The notes beneath the pieces are model-generated. The model did no database searches. It was not told where the DNA came from and was given only the letters and a program-made list of their open reading frames with translations. Made by a program: the position numbers and the translations under genes. A DNA stretch of 5,309 nt from Candidatus Aenigmatarchaeota archaeon (GTDB lineage: Archaea > Aenigmatarchaeota > Aenigmatarchaeia > CG10238-14). The stretch lies in NCBI GenBank assembly GCA_026397455.1, contig JAPLUX010000092.1, positions 1 to 5,309 on the forward strand, read 5' to 3'. Shown piece after piece: positions 4,514 through 5,309 of this stretch (within the stretch, counting starts at the first letter, position 1; the number at the start of each line of letters is the position of its first letter).

Positions 4514-5309
4514 AGGTTTAGTCATAGCTTTCATAATCTGGATCATTCTATTGTTAGCCATCTACATCTACAAGTATGGTTTCACTATGCCAACACTCGA
4601 TTGGTTTCAGGTTATGACTAATCTGATTCCATCATCCATCCTTTTCTTTGTTTGCTTATTATTTGCCAATCTTAGGATTAACGTAGAAAAGGAAAATCTT
4701 AAAAGTAGAATATCGAACATTCAATTTGGCTTTACCAAATTAACAGACATTGATATTAAAATAGAACTTGCTAAAAATCTTATTAACAGTCTTAATCAAG
4801 AGAAAGATAATATCATCAAGGACAAGGATAAAGCCATCAAAGACATGGATGATGCTAAACAGAAGATGATTACTGATAATAAGAAAGAATTGAAAGGAAT
4901 AAACGATTCCTTAATTGAAAGGATTGATACTACTATTGATACAAAATTCAATGACTTAGTTGACAGTTCTAAGATTAAGGAATTCTCACAGAATGTTCAG
5001 AAGTTAGACAAGAATATTCAAAACATTGAAAGCTTGAAACAAGAGAATAGAGAAAGTAATAATTATAATAAAAATATGATAAAGTTCTTGGAACAAGAGA
5101 CAGCTTTCATACAATTCATGCTTACTACTGTCAAATACAACAAGAAACAGAAAGAGGAGATTGAAAATAAGTTGAAACGATTAAATAGAGATCTTACTAC
5201 TCTAAAAGGTGAAGATTACAAGAGAACTTTAGCAGAACAGAAACAAGTGAAAGGACAACAAGAAGAATATAATGAAGTAATAGAACATGGTGAATTAACA
5301 GAACAAGCA
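4506..5309 (+). CDS. Two-span membrane protein with long coiled-coil tail (partial, runs off the right edge)
   Basis: At least 268 residues, with no stop before the window ends. Two hydrophobic segments lie at residues 4-22 (GLVIAFIIWIILLLAIYIY region) and 38-57 (TNLIPSSILFFVCLLFANL), joined by a 15-residue loop. The rest (58-268) is polar and highly charged, rich in Lys, Glu, Asp, Gln and Asn. It has heptad-like stretches (for example 85-140, 160-200 and 212-255), so a long, perhaps interrupted, coiled coil is likely. Basic residues after the second segment suggest that the tail is cytoplasmic. No enzymatic motif is visible in the part seen. It begins a new transcription or translation unit after the T-rich gap. 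Candidates include a membrane-anchored scaffold, a superinfection-exclusion or defence factor, or a part of a secretion, conjugation or virion module; the sequence does not choose among them. Confidence 0.8.
   Translation, partial: MGKGLVIAFIIWIILLLAIYIYKYGFTMPTLDWFQVMTNLIPSSILFFVCLLFANLRINVEKENLKSRISNIQFGFTKLTDIDIKIELAKNLINSLNQEKDNIIKDKDKAIKDMDDAKQKMITDNKKELKGINDSLIERIDTTIDTKFNDLVDSSKIKEFSQNVQKLDKNIQNIESLKQENRESNNYNKNMIKFLEQETAFIQFMLTTVKYNKKQKEEIENKLKRLNRDLTTLKGEDYKRTLAEQKQVKGQQEEYNEVIEHGELTEQA

Overview
The window looks like the left end of an integrated mobile element in an AT-rich archaeal chromosome. The best guess is a low-GC ammonia-oxidising archaeon (Thaumarchaeota/Nitrososphaerota). 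Five observations support archaea: a tRNA-Thr gene without an encoded CCA and with an intron that can be drawn as a bulge-helix-bulge substrate; a tyrosine recombinase with the archaeal-style C-terminal block (HNFRHSRATHLAN, then YVHLSG); TATA boxes about 26-28 bp ahead of start codons, as in leaderless archaeal mRNAs; GGAGGT/GGTGA ribosome-binding sites at internal genes; and a PrimPol-type replication protein. The lineage call is inference from style and composition, not from a search.

Layout. 63-158 is tRNA-Thr(CGT) with a 22-nt D-loop intron. Just 58 bp past it, 217-1203 encodes an intact tyrosine integrase, followed with a 1-nt overlap by a small basic protein (1203-1394). A short AT-rich gap holds a second promoter. 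A tightly packed rightward operon then begins: a ribbon-helix-helix protein (1540-1680), a 31-aa peptide (1680-1775), a small beta-rich protein (1756-1956), a 53-aa basic helical protein (1963-2124), a 732-aa primase/polymerase-ATPase fusion (2114-4312) and a 36-aa protein (4299-4409). Most junctions overlap by 1-20 nt, which suggests translational coupling. After a T-rich gap comes a possible 28-aa membrane peptide (4427-4513), then a protein with two membrane segments and a long charged coiled-coil tail (from 4506) that runs off the right edge.

How it may work together (inference). The integrase and the tRNA 3' half would form one end of the element. The RHH protein is a plausible operon regulator, and the primase-ATPase is the likely replication initiator. 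The membrane/coiled-coil protein starts a different module whose role cannot be read from sequence. The far attachment site and any virion or conjugation genes lie outside the window.

Most unusual signals: the tRNA D-loop intron with cut sites predictable from its fold, and a short motif (ACAARGTGAAC) present as three exact copies plus a partial one in one part of the primase gene and as two inverted near-copies about 0.75 kb further on, with an 18-bp period in both clusters. The second pattern resembles intragenic iterons.
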